Source: Halarcobacter sp. (GTDB lineage Bacteria; Campylobacterota; Campylobacteria; Campylobacterales; Arcobacteraceae). From it: a stretch of DNA of 64,000 nucleotides. The stretch is from the NCBI RefSeq assembly GCF_963675975.1, contig NZ_OY780939.1, positions 248,001 to 312,000 of the forward strand, in the 5' to 3' direction. This document shows positions 1-11,596 of this stretch, one piece after another. The notes under the pieces were generated by a model. It was given only the letters and a program-made list of their open reading frames with translations, was not told where the DNA came from and did no database searches. A program made the position numbers and the translations under genes. Position 1 is the stretch's first letter. Each line of letters starts with the position of its first letter.

Positions 1-91
1 CGTAATGCCTTGTAGAATAAATATTTACCTCATTTGCACCAAAAAGTGAACATGATAATATTGCACTTCCTAAAATTAATTTTCCAAACAT
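1..91 (-). CDS. Fe(3+) ABC transporter substrate-binding protein, N-terminal fragment
   Basis: Only the first 30 codons lie in the window; the gene continues past the left edge. The start ATG is preceded by GGGA as a ribosome binding site. The fragment shows a signal peptide (basic start, hydrophobic core, then a likely cleavage near FGA-NE) followed by EVNIYSTRHY. That string is typical of the mature N-terminus of periplasmic ferric-iron binding proteins of the FbpA/FutA type, where the Tyr is an iron ligand. A Fur-type operator lies about 60 bases upstream and fits an iron-uptake role. Family assignment rests on 30 residues plus the operator, so it is good but not certain. Confidence 0.7.
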   Translation of the reverse strand, partial: MFGKLILGSAILSCSLFGANEVNIYSTRHY

Positions 92-149
92 GCTTATCCC
101 TTTTTTCTTAAGTAAAGAAATTATAAGTAAGCTTTCATTAAATTAATCT

Positions 150-164
150 TAATAATGATTATCA
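150..164 (-). promoter_or_regulatory. Fur box upstream of the iron-binding protein gene
   Basis: Read on the minus strand the site is TGATAAT-C-ATTATTA. It matches the 7-1-7 inverted repeat of the Fur consensus (TGATAAT-N-ATTATCA) at 13 of 14 arm positions. It lies about 60 bases upstream of the start codon of the iron-binding protein gene, where iron-Fur repression is expected. Confidence 0.7.
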
Positions 165-189
165 AAAATATAATTATTTTGAACATAAA

Positions 190-219
190 AAAAGGGAGAT
201 AGTCGACTATCTCCCTTTT
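190..219 (-). terminator. Intrinsic terminator after rpsR
   Basis: A perfect 30-base palindrome (arms of 15, centre CG) with a GGGAGATAG/CTATCTCCC stem. On the minus strand it is followed by an unbroken T run. It lies just downstream of the rpsR stop codon and closes the rpsF-ssb-rpsR operon, insulating the iron-uptake gene beyond it. Confidence 0.8.
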
Positions 220-236
220 GTTGGTTAAAAATATAA

Positions 237-494
237 TTATTTAACGTATGCTGCGTCAGTTACGTTTTGAGTGTCAACAATATATGGAACTAATGCCATG
301 TGTCTTGCTCTTTTAATCGCTTTTTCTACCATCTCTTGTGAGTTTTTAGAGTTACCTGTAAGTCTTCTAGGCATAATTTTACCTCTTTCACTCATAGATA
401 TTTTTAGTAAATCTACATTTTTGTAATCAATGAAATCAATTTTCATCTCTGTATATTTACAATATTTTTTTCCGTATTTTCTTCTTTCTGCCAT
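237..494 (-). CDS. rpsR: 30S ribosomal protein S18
   Basis: An 85-residue basic protein of normal S18 length. It carries the family core [27 protein letters not shown], here with the typical G-KI-PRR-TG segment, followed by a basic helix ([16 protein letters not shown]). S18 binds with S6 on the 30S platform. It is the last gene of the rpsF-ssb-rpsR operon, 16 bases after ssb, and is followed by a strong terminator. Synthesis is probably set with rpsF through the leader in front of rpsF. Identification is secure. Confidence 0.97.
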   Translation of the reverse strand: MAERRKYGKKYCKYTEMKIDFIDYKNVDLLKISMSERGKIMPRRLTGNSKNSQEMVEKAIKRARHMALVPYIVDTQNVTDAAYVK

Positions 495-510
495 TTTTAA
501 TCCTTATATT

Positions 511-1050
511 CTAGAAAGGTATTTCATCATCATCAATATTGATTTCAGGTATTCTTTGCTCAGGCATTTGATGTGAACCTGAGTTATTCATACCACCATA
601 ATTATTTTGACCCATATTATTTTGTTGAGGAACTTGTTGTTGATTATTGTATTGTGAACCTTGTTGGTTATAACTGTTTTGTTGGTTATAAGAACCTTGG
701 TTATCCGACATATTTTGTGAATCCGCTTTTGTATCTAACATTTTCATTGTATCAACTCTAAGAGCATGTCTACTTCTGTTAGAACCATCTTGTGCAGTCC
801 ATTGTTCAAATACTAATCTTCCTTCCAATAAAACTTTAGAACCTTTTCTTAAATATTGGTTAGCAACTTCGGCACTTCTTCCAAAAATATTGAAATCTAA
901 AAAGCAAACTTCTTCTTTTTGCTCTCCAGTATTAGTCTTATATCTATGACTTGTAGCTATTGCTGATTTAGCTAATGCAGAACCATTAGGCATATATCTA
1001 AGCTCAATATCTCTTGTTAAGTTTCCTACCATTACTACTTTGTTATACAT
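511..1050 (-). CDS. ssb: Single-stranded DNA-binding protein SSB
   Basis: Residues 1-105 form the OB fold, opening with NKVVMVGNLTRDIELR and including VCFLDFNIFGRSAEVANQYLRKGSKVLLEGRL. The linker (about 110-165) is a low-complexity Gln/Asn/Gly/Tyr tract. The last residues, DDDEIPF, are the acidic tip used to recruit replication and repair proteins. At 179 residues it matches bacterial SSBs. It sits between rpsF and rpsR, an arrangement conserved in many bacteria, and is surely co-transcribed with them. Confidence 0.97.
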   Translation of the reverse strand: MYNKVVMVGNLTRDIELRYMPNGSALAKSAIATSHRYKTNTGEQKEEVCFLDFNIFGRSAEVANQYLRKGSKVLLEGRLVFEQWTAQDGSNRSRHALRVDTMKMLDTKADSQNMSDNQGSYNQQNSYNQQGSQYNNQQQVPQQNNMGQNNYGGMNNSGSHQMPEQRIPEINIDDDEIPF

Positions 1051-1071
1051 AAGATGTCCTATAAATTTTGA

Positions 1072-1425
1072 TTAGTTAGCTTTTTTAGCTGCCTCTTCGC
1101 TCATTTTTGTCCATGCAGCGATCTCTTTTTTACTTTCATATTTAATGAAAATAAATCTCATAATATTTTCGTTGATTCTATAGTTTCTTTCTATTTCTAA
1201 GATTCCTTCAGTTGAACCTTTGAAGTAAATTACGAAATAGTAACCTCTTTTGTTTTTTTGAATTTCATAAGCTAGTTGTCTTGTTCCCATGTCGTCACAA
1301 GATGAAATTTCACCACCATTTTTTTCGATTGTAGCTTTAACTAAATCGATTTGAGCCTTAGTTTCTTCTTCAGTAAGAGTTGGCTTCAAAATAAACATTG
1401 TTTCATAATGTTTGATTCTTGACAT
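1072..1425 (-). CDS. rpsF: 30S ribosomal protein S6
   Basis: A 117-residue S6 homologue with the usual N-terminal strand ([16 protein letters not shown]), the central [12 protein letters not shown] segment and the [19 protein letters not shown] helix and strand. S6 pairs with S18 on the 30S platform. First gene of the rpsF-ssb-rpsR operon; the start has a strong AAGGAG site. The 70 bases in front contain a hairpin and an ACCGG segment that may be an S6:S18 feedback site. The C-terminal extension ([19 protein letters not shown]) is lysine/alanine rich. Confidence 0.97.
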   Translation of the reverse strand: MSRIKHYETMFILKPTLTEEETKAQIDLVKATIEKNGGEISSCDDMGTRQLAYEIQKNKRGYYFVIYFKGSTEGILEIERNYRINENIMRFIFIKYESKKEIAAWTKMSEEAAKKAN

Positions 1426-1439
1426 TAATTATCTCCTTA

Positions 1440-1496
1440 TAGATTGTGCCGGTATCTTTACAAATATCAGCAAGGTTTTTTGTAAAGTCTGTGATT
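1440..1496 (-). promoter_or_regulatory. Structured leader of rpsF, candidate S6:S18 autoregulatory element
   Basis: Between holA and rpsF, on the minus strand, a hairpin with 9-base perfect arms (CTTTACAAA/TTTGTAAAG, loop of 14) is followed by ATACCGGCAC and then AAGGAG and the ATG. Many bacteria place a hairpin plus a conserved CCG element in the rpsF leader, where the S6:S18 complex binds and represses. The layout fits, but the outer stem is weak here, so the call is an inference. Confidence 0.4.
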
Positions 1497-2477
1497 TTAT
1501 CTAATTAAAACTGAAATTTTCCTAAGACAAGCTTGTAAATAAAGATTTTGATTTGAGATTTTTGAAGACTTTAATTCCAATTCTACTTCAAGAAGATAAT
1601 CAATTATCTCTGAAAATTTTTCTGGCTTTATGTTCATAGCCAATCTACTTTTCTTTTCCCAAACATTTTTTGGAGGGACAAAACCTAAAATCTCTTTCGC
1701 ATTTGCACTTCCAAAAACTCTAATATAAGAGCTAATCATAAATAGTTGTTGTACAAAAGATGTTACTTGATTTAAAAGATATATCTCATTTATCCCCTCT
1801 TCTAAAAGAGTTTCCAAATCCAAACTTATATCTTGAGAAGCTATAAGATTGTGTAAAAAGTCTTCAAAATTAACTGCACCAATACCAAAACAGTGTTTAT
1901 AAACCAAATCAGGGGTGATAGTCGCATCTAAAATTGCAAGTTTTTTTAAGTCATTCATACATAAAGATAAATCTTGTCTATGCATAAAATATAGATTATT
2001 TAATGCAGACATCTCATATTTCATATTTAACTGTTTTGCATGATTTTCAATAAGTCTAATTGCTTCATTTGGAAATGGTGAAAACATACGTACACTAACA
2101 GCATTTAGTTTTTGAGTAAAATAACCACCCATAGTTTTAAATTCACTATCATCCATACAAGCAAAGATAACTTTTGAATCAGGATTAGTATTACAAGCTT
2201 CTATTAAAGTTGTAACCTCTTTTTTATTTAGTTTCTTTTCTAATTTTATAATCAAAATATTGTTTGAAGCAAAAAGTGATGACTGAAGTAGTTTATCTTT
2301 TGCATATTTAAAATCAAAATCATCAAAATAGATTTTTTCTATCTCATCTGGACTACCTAATCTATTTGCAACAAGACTAGTATAGTAGTCAATCAAAAAA
2401 GTAGATTGCCCATAAAACATATAAGCACTAAAAATTTTGTTTTGATTTAATAAGTTATCGAATTCGTTTTTATACAT
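1497..2477 (-). CDS. holA: DNA polymerase III subunit delta
   Basis: A 326-residue protein with the delta-subunit plan: an N-terminal AAA+-like domain without nucleotide-binding motifs (FYGQSTFLIDYYTSLV ... FDDFDF ... SSLFASNNILIIKLEKK), a small middle domain and a helical collar domain (EEGINEIYLLNQVTSFVQQLFMISSYIR). Delta opens the beta clamp within the clamp loader. It lies directly upstream of the rpsF operon and about 2 kb from rnr, a grouping also seen in Campylobacter. Sequence conservation in this family is low, so the call rests on overall pattern and context. Confidence 0.88.
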   Translation of the reverse strand: MYKNEFDNLLNQNKIFSAYMFYGQSTFLIDYYTSLVANRLGSPDEIEKIYFDDFDFKYAKDKLLQSSLFASNNILIIKLEKKLNKKEVTTLIEACNTNPDSKVIFACMDDSEFKTMGGYFTQKLNAVSVRMFSPFPNEAIRLIENHAKQLNMKYEMSALNNLYFMHRQDLSLCMNDLKKLAILDATITPDLVYKHCFGIGAVNFEDFLHNLIASQDISLDLETLLEEGINEIYLLNQVTSFVQQLFMISSYIRVFGSANAKEILGFVPPKNVWEKKSRLAMNIKPEKFSEIIDYLLEVELELKSSKISNQNLYLQACLRKISVLIR

Positions 2478-2514
2478 AATGAAATATTAGCCTAAATTTA
2501 CTTTTTTTGTACTT

Positions 2515-3732
2515 TTAAAATAGTTTTTCCAAACGATTAAAAAGTCCTACCCATGTTTTATCTTTAAGCAACTCTGTTACCCTTTGAATATTGTATTTTT
2601 TATTTGTTAAAATCTCAGAACTAAGCTCATCAATTTTTTCACTTAACTCATCTTCAAAACTTTTAATATCCTCTTCAAAAGGCTTATCAATATCTTTTAG
2701 CCTAGGCATTTTCACATATCTTATTGCACCAAGTTCTTTTAACTCATTACCTAAGAAAGCATCAAGTCCTGGTAAATCTGTACAAATAACTTTTGCTCCT
2801 GAAGCTAAAGCTTCAATAACAACCAAAGGTAAACCTTCAAAAAATGAGGGAAGAACAAGAATATCACTATACCTTAAAATAGACTCTAACTCATTTTGAG
2901 GAACTAAACCTAAATAACGGATATTTGCCTTTGATGTTACAATACTTTTTATTATTTCATTACTCTCTTTAGATGTTCCATTTCCAATCAAGTTTAATTC
3001 AATGTTTTCATATTTTTTTACATTTTCCATTGCTTTAATAAGATGAGGAACTCCTTTAGCATTACAGATTTTTCCCACATATACAATTTGTATTTTTTCA
3101 TTTTTTTCCCTTTTTATAGGGAAAAACATCTCAGGGTTATATCCACTTCCACTTGTTATAACTTTACTATCAGGAAGATTATATAATTTTTTAATCTCTT
3201 CAGCTTGTGCAGAATTTAAAGCAAACAAATAATCGCATTTAGGAATCTTATTTTTTAATAAAGGTACAAATTGATGAGCTCTTTCTAACTGTCTTAAATC
3301 AGTTCCATGACAAAGTGTTAATACTTTTAGATTTGGATATAAATCTTTTATAAATGTACTTAATAGCCAAATATGATTGCAGATTACAACATCAGGTTTA
3401 AACTCTTCAACAGCTTGTGTTATGACTTTTTTAAACTCTTTCTCATAAAGTTTAAACATCTGCTCATTTAAATCACTATATTTAGTACTTTTATAAGGCA
3501 TAACATCACTCATTCCAACAACAGGGAATGGCAACTCTTTAGTTTCAAACAAAACTGGATAAAAATTATTTAATTCAAACCCTGTCATATCTTCTTTTTG
3601 TTCACTAACAGGAACTCCTGCAAGAATAGCTTGCTGATGTTTTTTTTCAACTCCTGCTTTAAACAATTGTTGAAGGAAAACACCACTTCCTGTTCTTCCT
3701 GGTCTTTGTGCCAGTACATGTAAAATTCTCAT
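2515..3732 (-). CDS. Glycosyltransferase, GT4 family (GT-B fold)
   Basis: 405 residues with two Rossmann halves. The N-terminal half opens MRILHVLAQRPGRTGSGVFLQQLF (acceptor side). The C-terminal half has IVYVGKICNAKGVPHLIKA and the EX7E sugar-nucleotide signature at E299 and E307 (EGLPLVVIEALASG). No membrane segment or signal peptide is seen, so it acts in the cytoplasm or at the inner membrane face. It is not in a polysaccharide cluster: holA lies downstream on the same strand and a DUF2721 gene is divergent. The donor and acceptor cannot be told; a lipid or surface glycan is likely. Confidence 0.85.
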   Translation of the reverse strand: MRILHVLAQRPGRTGSGVFLQQLFKAGVEKKHQQAILAGVPVSEQKEDMTGFELNNFYPVLFETKELPFPVVGMSDVMPYKSTKYSDLNEQMFKLYEKEFKKVITQAVEEFKPDVVICNHIWLLSTFIKDLYPNLKVLTLCHGTDLRQLERAHQFVPLLKNKIPKCDYLFALNSAQAEEIKKLYNLPDSKVITSGSGYNPEMFFPIKREKNEKIQIVYVGKICNAKGVPHLIKAMENVKKYENIELNLIGNGTSKESNEIIKSIVTSKANIRYLGLVPQNELESILRYSDILVLPSFFEGLPLVVIEALASGAKVICTDLPGLDAFLGNELKELGAIRYVKMPRLKDIDKPFEEDIKSFEDELSEKIDELSSEILTNKKYNIQRVTELLKDKTWVGLFNRLEKLF

Positions 3733-3832
3733 ACTTAGCCTTATTAAATATTATTAATATAAAATATTATCCAAGAAATGCTTTTCATATCCAATTGTTT
3801 TTGTTACAATTGCGAAAAAAAAGGTTTATTAT

Positions 3833-4231
3833 ATGGATATTGAGATATCAACACCTGCACTTCTTTTTCCTGCAATTTCACTACTACTTTTGGCATATAC
3901 AAATAGATTTTTAACAACTGGTCAATTAATCAGAGCCCTTAGTAGTCAAGCTAGAAAAGATGGAATCAGAGAATTCAAAGGTCAAATTGCAAACTTAAAA
4001 AAAAGACTTGAACTTACAAAATGGATGCAGTTTTTTGGAGTGGTATCTATACTTTTATGTACTATTTCAATGTTTTGTCTTTTTTTAGGTTTTAATGATG
4101 TTGGAAAAAAAATCTTTGGTTTAAGTCTCATTACTATGTGTATATCACTTGCAATTTCTCTTTGGGAAGTATATATCTCGTCAAATGCTCTGAATTTGGA
4201 ATTAAAAGATTTAACAGATAAATGTAACTAG
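3833..4231 (+). CDS. DUF2721 family inner-membrane protein
   Basis: A 132-residue protein with the DUF2721 pattern: ISTPALLFPAISLLLLAYTNRF at the start (first membrane helix, about 8-24), a basic cytoplasmic stretch rich in Arg/Lys with an EFKGQIANLKKRLELTK helix, then two more membrane helices (about 66-86 and 92-113). No biochemical role is known for the family. It has its own promoter region, divergent from the glycosyltransferase gene, and is followed by the DsrE-family gene in the same direction. The start follows a purine-rich AAAAAAAAGG tract. Confidence 0.75.
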   Translation: MDIEISTPALLFPAISLLLLAYTNRFLTTGQLIRALSSQARKDGIREFKGQIANLKKRLELTKWMQFFGVVSILLCTISMFCLFLGFNDVGKKIFGLSLITMCISLAISLWEVYISSNALNLELKDLTDKCN

Positions 4232-4266
4232 ATTTAAATATTTATAAAAGTAAAAGTTAGCAATGT

Positions 4267-4272
4267 TATAAT
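4267..4272 (+). promoter_or_regulatory. -10 box of the DsrE-family gene
   Basis: TATAAT 27 bases upstream of the start codon, after an AT-rich stretch and without a clear -35 box, as is usual for housekeeping promoters in this lineage. Confidence 0.5.
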
Positions 4273-4299
4273 TTTTAAAATTACTTAAAAGGTTTAGAT

Positions 4300-4638
4300 A
4301 TGCAAAAAGAAGCGAAAATTTTATGGACTACAGATAATAAAGAAACAGCTTTAAATATGGTACTTTTATATGCTCACAATGCTAAACTTAAAGGCTGGAT
4401 GGAAGAAGTTTCTGTTTTAGTTTGGGGAACTAGTCAAAAACTAATTTCTCAAGATAAAGAGATTCAAGAAAAAGTTAAAGCTATGATAGATGATGGTGTA
4501 AAAGTTACAGCTTGTCTAAAGTGTGCTGAAAATATGCAGATTGCAGAAGGTTTAGAAGCTTGTAATATTGATATTTATTATACTGGTGAGCTTTTAAGTG
4601 ATTGGATAAAAAGTGGTGATACAATAATTAGTGTTTAA
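4300..4638 (+). CDS. DsrE family protein
   Basis: A 112-residue cytoplasmic protein of the DsrE fold. It has an N-terminal strand (AKILWTTDNKETALNMVLLYAHNAKLKGW) and VSVLVWGTSQKL, followed by a cysteine-bearing segment with C72 and C75 (ACLKCAENM) and C88. DsrE-like proteins move or reduce sulfur, and a Cys at the first of these positions is commonly the active one. The CxxC could form a disulfide. There are no sulfur-relay neighbours, so the substrate is open. It ends in a hairpin shared with rnr on the other strand. Confidence 0.75.
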   Translation: MQKEAKILWTTDNKETALNMVLLYAHNAKLKGWMEEVSVLVWGTSQKLISQDKEIQEKVKAMIDDGVKVTACLKCAENMQIAEGLEACNIDIYYTGELLSDWIKSGDTIISV

Positions 4639-4647
4639 GACACTAAT
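4627..4647. terminator. Convergent terminator-like hairpin between the DsrE gene and rnr
   Basis: ATTAGTGT and ACACTAAT pair perfectly around a 5-base loop. The stop codons of both convergent genes lie inside it. There is no strong T run on either side, so efficiency is uncertain. Confidence 0.45.
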
Positions 4648-6493
4648 ATTTCACACTCCCTATTATCTTTTTAGAGATTAAATCACTTGATTTAAGAACT
4701 ACTCTTATTTTACTAAAAAGAGTTTGCCCTTTATAGTTATCTAGATATATTTTAGCTCCACTTATCTCAGAATAAGTAACTGCTATACCCCTTTCTGTAT
4801 CAGTTATTTTTGCTTTTACTTCTTTTCCTATATTTTTTAAAGCCCATCTTGCATATTTTCTATCTTCATAATCCCAAACCATTTGATCAATTTTTCTCTC
4901 TTGAATTGAGATATGGTCACAAATAATATCTATATCTTTAGGAGTTTGTTTAGATTTTAAAATTCTATGTAAAACTAAATCAGAATATCTTCTAATTGGA
5001 CTTGTAAAATGTGAATATGATGTAAAACCTAAACCAAAGTGTCCTAAGTTTTTTGAACTATATTTTGCTTGGGTTTGGGAATGAATAATTAATTCATCAA
5101 TCTCTTCACGTAGTGTTGTTTTATTTGCTTTTTCTTGAATATGAGTGATTGTTGTATGAACATCATTTTGTAATTTTACTTTTACCCCTAAGGCATTTAC
5201 ATCATCTACAAGTTTTGATATTGCTTTAAAAGGTGGTTCTTCGTGAATTCTAAAAATACCTACACTATTTACTTTTTTACTAGCTTCAATATTTGCTAAA
5301 AGCATACACTCTTCTATTAATTGATGTGAAGCGGATGATGTTTCAATCTCTACACTTTGAATCTCTCCATTTTTTAATCTTAGTCTATGCTCACTACTTC
5401 TAAAATCATATCCCTTTACAAGTCTTTTTTTTCTAAATGCCTTTGTAACTTCATATAAAGGTAAAATATAATCAAATATTTTTTTCTCTGTTTGAGTATA
5501 TGTATCAAACTTCTCTTCTAAAACCCTGTCAATTCTTCCATATGAAAATTTTTTGTGAGAATTTATCAAAGCTTCAAATAGTTCTGATTTTTTCACTTCA
5601 AATTTTTCTAAATCTAAATATATTTTAAATACATATGAGTATCTATCAACACCCTCTTTTAATGAACATAAATCTTCACTTAATTCATTTGGAAGCATTG
5701 GTAATACTTTTGAAGGTAGATACGCAGAAGTAGATTTTTTATAAGCTAATTTATCTAATTCACTCCCCTCTTTTACAAAATATGAAACATCAGCAATTGC
5801 TACATATAAAACTGCATTCTCCCAGTCAAAATATATTGCATCATCGTGGTCTTTTGCAGTATTTGGATCAATAGTACAAAAAGGTAAATCTCTTAAATCC
5901 ACCCTTTGTTTTTCATCATCCATTTTAGCATCAACATCAATTTTTGTAGTAACTCTATAATCTTCTGAATATAAATTTAAAGATATTATCTCATCAACTT
6001 TATTATCACTTATATTTCCAAAGTTTTTTACAACATCAAAGCTTTTACTATCTATTAATAAAATATCCCCATCATTTAAGTTTTTGTCAACTTTTGCTTG
6101 AAGTTTTATAGATTCTTTTATGGTAAAGTAGCTTTTATCTTTTGTATAAACTAATATTTCACTTTTTTTACTATTTGAAAAAACCTTTTCAACTTTTGCT
6201 TTTATTTTACTTCTTGGATTGAAAACTCTTTTTGCAAGAACTAAATCCCCATCATAGGCACCATTTAGATGTTCAAAATCTAAATTTATATTTTTATGTT
6301 CATTAAGTAAATCACAAAGTACTGCTCTATTTTTTTCTATTTTTACTATTCCAACTCTATATTTTGAGTTTATTTCATAAGTTTCATTTTTTACAATAAA
6401 TCCATCTTTTACGAAATCTTCTAATATTTCTATCTCTTGCTTATTAAAATCTTTTATATGTTGTTGTATCTTTTTAAATAATTCATTAAACAA
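4643..6493 (-). CDS. rnr: Ribonuclease R / RNase II-family 3'-5' exoribonuclease
   Basis: 616 residues with an N-terminal cold-shock-like region and the RNB catalytic domain. The metal-binding aspartates are visible at D209, D215, D217 and D218 (TIDPNTAKDHDDAIYF). They are followed by the family strings YVAIADVSYFV, LPMLPNELSEDLCSLKEGVDR and FTSPIRRYSDLVLHR. The C-terminal S1-like part (about 540-610) is short and there is no long basic tail, so the protein is about 200 residues shorter than E. coli RNase R, as usual for Campylobacterota. It degrades structured RNA processively. Confidence 0.93.
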   Translation of the reverse strand: MFNELFKKIQQHIKDFNKQEIEILEDFVKDGFIVKNETYEINSKYRVGIVKIEKNRAVLCDLLNEHKNINLDFEHLNGAYDGDLVLAKRVFNPRSKIKAKVEKVFSNSKKSEILVYTKDKSYFTIKESIKLQAKVDKNLNDGDILLIDSKSFDVVKNFGNISDNKVDEIISLNLYSEDYRVTTKIDVDAKMDDEKQRVDLRDLPFCTIDPNTAKDHDDAIYFDWENAVLYVAIADVSYFVKEGSELDKLAYKKSTSAYLPSKVLPMLPNELSEDLCSLKEGVDRYSYVFKIYLDLEKFEVKKSELFEALINSHKKFSYGRIDRVLEEKFDTYTQTEKKIFDYILPLYEVTKAFRKKRLVKGYDFRSSEHRLRLKNGEIQSVEIETSSASHQLIEECMLLANIEASKKVNSVGIFRIHEEPPFKAISKLVDDVNALGVKVKLQNDVHTTITHIQEKANKTTLREEIDELIIHSQTQAKYSSKNLGHFGLGFTSYSHFTSPIRRYSDLVLHRILKSKQTPKDIDIICDHISIQERKIDQMVWDYEDRKYARWALKNIGKEVKAKITDTERGIAVTYSEISGAKIYLDNYKGQTLFSKIRVVLKSSDLISKKIIGSVKY

Positions 6494-6594
6494 TTCTTAA
6501 ACCTTTAAACTATCTATATATTTTAATATAACTTTTGCTAATATTATATAGTTATATATCACAAAATATACCCTAAAATAAAAGGAGGAGTATT

Positions 6595-7356
6595 TTGTTC
6601 AGTAAAATCATACTCTCATTACTCTTAACATTTATTTTGTCTATTAACCTTTATGCAAATAAACCTATTCTTATTTTATACACGGGCATAACAATGGTTA
6701 AACCAATGAAAGAGATAGCAAAAATTATTGAAAAAAAATATGATTGTATAATTAAGGTTTCGCAGGGTAGTTCAAAAGATTTATATGAATCTTTAAAATA
6801 TTCAAAAAAAGGTGACTTATATTTACCAGGAAGTGAATCTTATAGAATAAACAATTTAAAAGATGGTTACCTATTAGATGCAGAGGAGATAGGTTTTAAT
6901 AAAGCAGCTATATTTGTCAGAAAAGGAAATCCACTAAATATAAAAAGTCTTAATAGTTTTATCAACAAAGACATAAAGACAATTCTTTGTAATCCTGAAG
7001 CTGGAAGTATTGGTCGAGAAACTAAAAAAATATTTTTAAAATATAAAGATGAATCTTTTTTAAATAAAGCCTATGACAACTCTATATTTATAGGTACAGA
7101 TTCAAGAAACTTAAATCGTGCACTTATTGAAGAGGATGTTGATTTAACAATTAACTGGAGAGCAAGTGCATATTGGGATGAAAACTCAAAATATATTGAT
7201 GTTGTTCCTTTGCCAGATAATCTTGCTCCTAGAAAGAAATTGGTAATTTCTCTTTTAAGTTTTTCAGAAAATAAAGAGATTGCGAAAGCATTTATAAAGT
7301 TTTCTAGTTCTAAAGAGGGACAAAAAGTTATGAAAAAATATGGATTTGTTAGGTAG
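6595..7356 (+). CDS. Periplasmic ModA-like substrate-binding protein paired with a histidine kinase
   Basis: 253 residues. The TTG start follows an almost ideal AAAGGAGGAG site. A signal peptide (1-21, ending LYA) precedes a two-lobed type 2 periplasmic binding domain of the molybdate/tungstate kind. ILYTGITMVKPMKEIAKII forms the first lobe, QGSSKDLYESL and GDLYLPGSESY line the cleft, and DLTINWRASAYWDE follows. No ABC permease or ATPase is nearby; instead a membrane histidine kinase gene starts 3 bases after its stop. The likely role is therefore ligand capture for sensing rather than transport. The ligand, perhaps an oxyanion, is unknown. Confidence 0.8.
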   Translation: MFSKIILSLLLTFILSINLYANKPILILYTGITMVKPMKEIAKIIEKKYDCIIKVSQGSSKDLYESLKYSKKGDLYLPGSESYRINNLKDGYLLDAEEIGFNKAAIFVRKGNPLNIKSLNSFINKDIKTILCNPEAGSIGRETKKIFLKYKDESFLNKAYDNSIFIGTDSRNLNRALIEEDVDLTINWRASAYWDENSKYIDVVPLPDNLAPRKKLVISLLSFSENKEIAKAFIKFSSSKEGQKVMKKYGFVR

Positions 7357-7359
7357 ATA

Positions 7360-10457
<3,098 letters not shown>

Positions 10458-10464
10458 AAAATCT

Positions 10465-10496
10465 ATTTAAAGTAAGGATAAACCCTTACTTTAAAT
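10465..10496 (+). terminator. Terminator after ilvC
   Basis: A perfect 13-base stem (ATTTAAAGTAAGG with its complement) around a 6-base loop starts 7 bases after the ilvC stop. The downstream T tract is short and interrupted. The next gene starts 13 bases later, so read-through may be the way it is expressed. Confidence 0.6.
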
Positions 10497-10509
10497 TTAC
10501 TAAGTTTTC

Positions 10510-11559
10510 ATGACAAAAAGAAAAAAAACTACGCCTAAAAAAACTACCAGAAGAAAAAATACAAAAACAAATAAAAGTAATAGTAAATTAATAAATATAC
10601 TTCTATTTATAATCATATTACTACTTCTTGCTATTGGATTTTTAATATATACAATTGATACTAATAAGCTAAATGAGACTAAAAAAGAGATCCCTAAAGT
10701 AGTAAAAAATATTGAAACAAAAGTTAAAGAAACAAATGATGAATTTGATAAATATTTTGATCAAATAGAAAAAATCAAAAAAGATAAATTTGAAGAATAT
10801 ACAAAAGATTTTTATAAAGAATACACAGATACAGAAGAGATTAAAACACCTAATAAAGAAGAAATTAAAAAAACAGAAGTAAAACAAAAAGCAACAACTT
10901 CAAACAAACCTAAACTAGCAATTATATTTGATGATGTAACAACACAATATCAAATTAATAAAATCCATGATATAGGATATACAACAACTATTTCAGTTAT
11001 GCCTCCAACAAAAAGACATCCTGATTCTGCTAAAATCACGAGCAAATTACCATTTTATATGATTCATTTCCCACTTGAGGCAAGGGTATTTAAAAATGAA
11101 GAATCAAGCACACTACATATTAATGATACATATGAAAAAATTGAAAAAAGAGTTGCCAAAATAAGAGAACTATATCCAAATGCAAAATATACAAATAATC
11201 ATACAGGAAGTAAGTTTACTTCAAATGAACCAGCTATGGATAAACTGTTTAAAGCTCTTAAAAAATATGATTTTATTTTTGTAGATAGTAGAACAACTAG
11301 TAAAAGTGTAGCTAAACAAATGGCAAAAAAATACAATATGCCATATATATCAAGAAATGTGTTTTTAGATAATGAACAAGATTTTGATTATATTCAAGGG
11401 CAATTAAAAAAAGCAATTGCCATTGCAAAGAAAAATGGCTTTGCAATTGCTATATGCCATCCACATTCAATGACAATAAAAACTTTAAAAGAATCAAAAG
11501 CTTTAGTAAAAGATTTAGATATGATTTATCTAAATCAATTACCATCTTTAGCAAATTGA
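10510..11559 (+). CDS. Divergent polysaccharide deacetylase family protein
   Basis: 349 residues. A Lys/Arg/Thr-rich cytoplasmic start (1-27) leads to one membrane helix (about 28-49), a charged helical spacer (50-135) and a NodB-fold domain of the divergent type (YibQ-like, from about 135). This carries KLAIIFDDVTT, MPPTKRHPDSA, PFYMIHFPLEA, TNNHTGSKFTS, DSRTTSKSVA and AICHPH. It is anchored in the inner membrane with the domain in the periplasm. The family's substrate is not established. The ATG has no clear ribosome site and lies just after the ilvC terminator stem. Confidence 0.82.
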   Translation: MTKRKKTTPKKTTRRKNTKTNKSNSKLINILLFIIILLLLAIGFLIYTIDTNKLNETKKEIPKVVKNIETKVKETNDEFDKYFDQIEKIKKDKFEEYTKDFYKEYTDTEEIKTPNKEEIKKTEVKQKATTSNKPKLAIIFDDVTTQYQINKIHDIGYTTTISVMPPTKRHPDSAKITSKLPFYMIHFPLEARVFKNEESSTLHINDTYEKIEKRVAKIRELYPNAKYTNNHTGSKFTSNEPAMDKLFKALKKYDFIFVDSRTTSKSVAKQMAKKYNMPYISRNVFLDNEQDFDYIQGQLKKAIAIAKKNGFAIAICHPHSMTIKTLKESKALVKDLDMIYLNQLPSLAN

Positions 11560-11562
11560 TTA

Positions 11563-11596
11563 AAAACAAATAAAAGATTTAACTTTTATCTGTTTT
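11563..11596. terminator. Terminator hairpin between the deacetylase gene and a small minus-strand gene
   Basis: AAAACA-A-ATAAAAG pairs with CTTTTAT-C-TGTTTT (13 pairs, one mismatch, 6-base loop). On the plus strand it is followed by a T tract, so it ends the ilvC-side transcript. The stop codon of the 36-residue minus-strand gene lies within it. Confidence 0.55.

Noticed and set aside
573-761. Open frame on the plus strand opposite ssb, rich in Tyr and Asn
   Set aside because: It is the complement of the Gln/Asn/Tyr low-complexity linker of ssb, with no ribosome site.
10669-10887. Phe/Cys-rich open frame opposite the deacetylase gene
   Set aside because: It mirrors the Lys/Glu-rich spacer of the deacetylase protein; composition is an artefact of poly-A codons.
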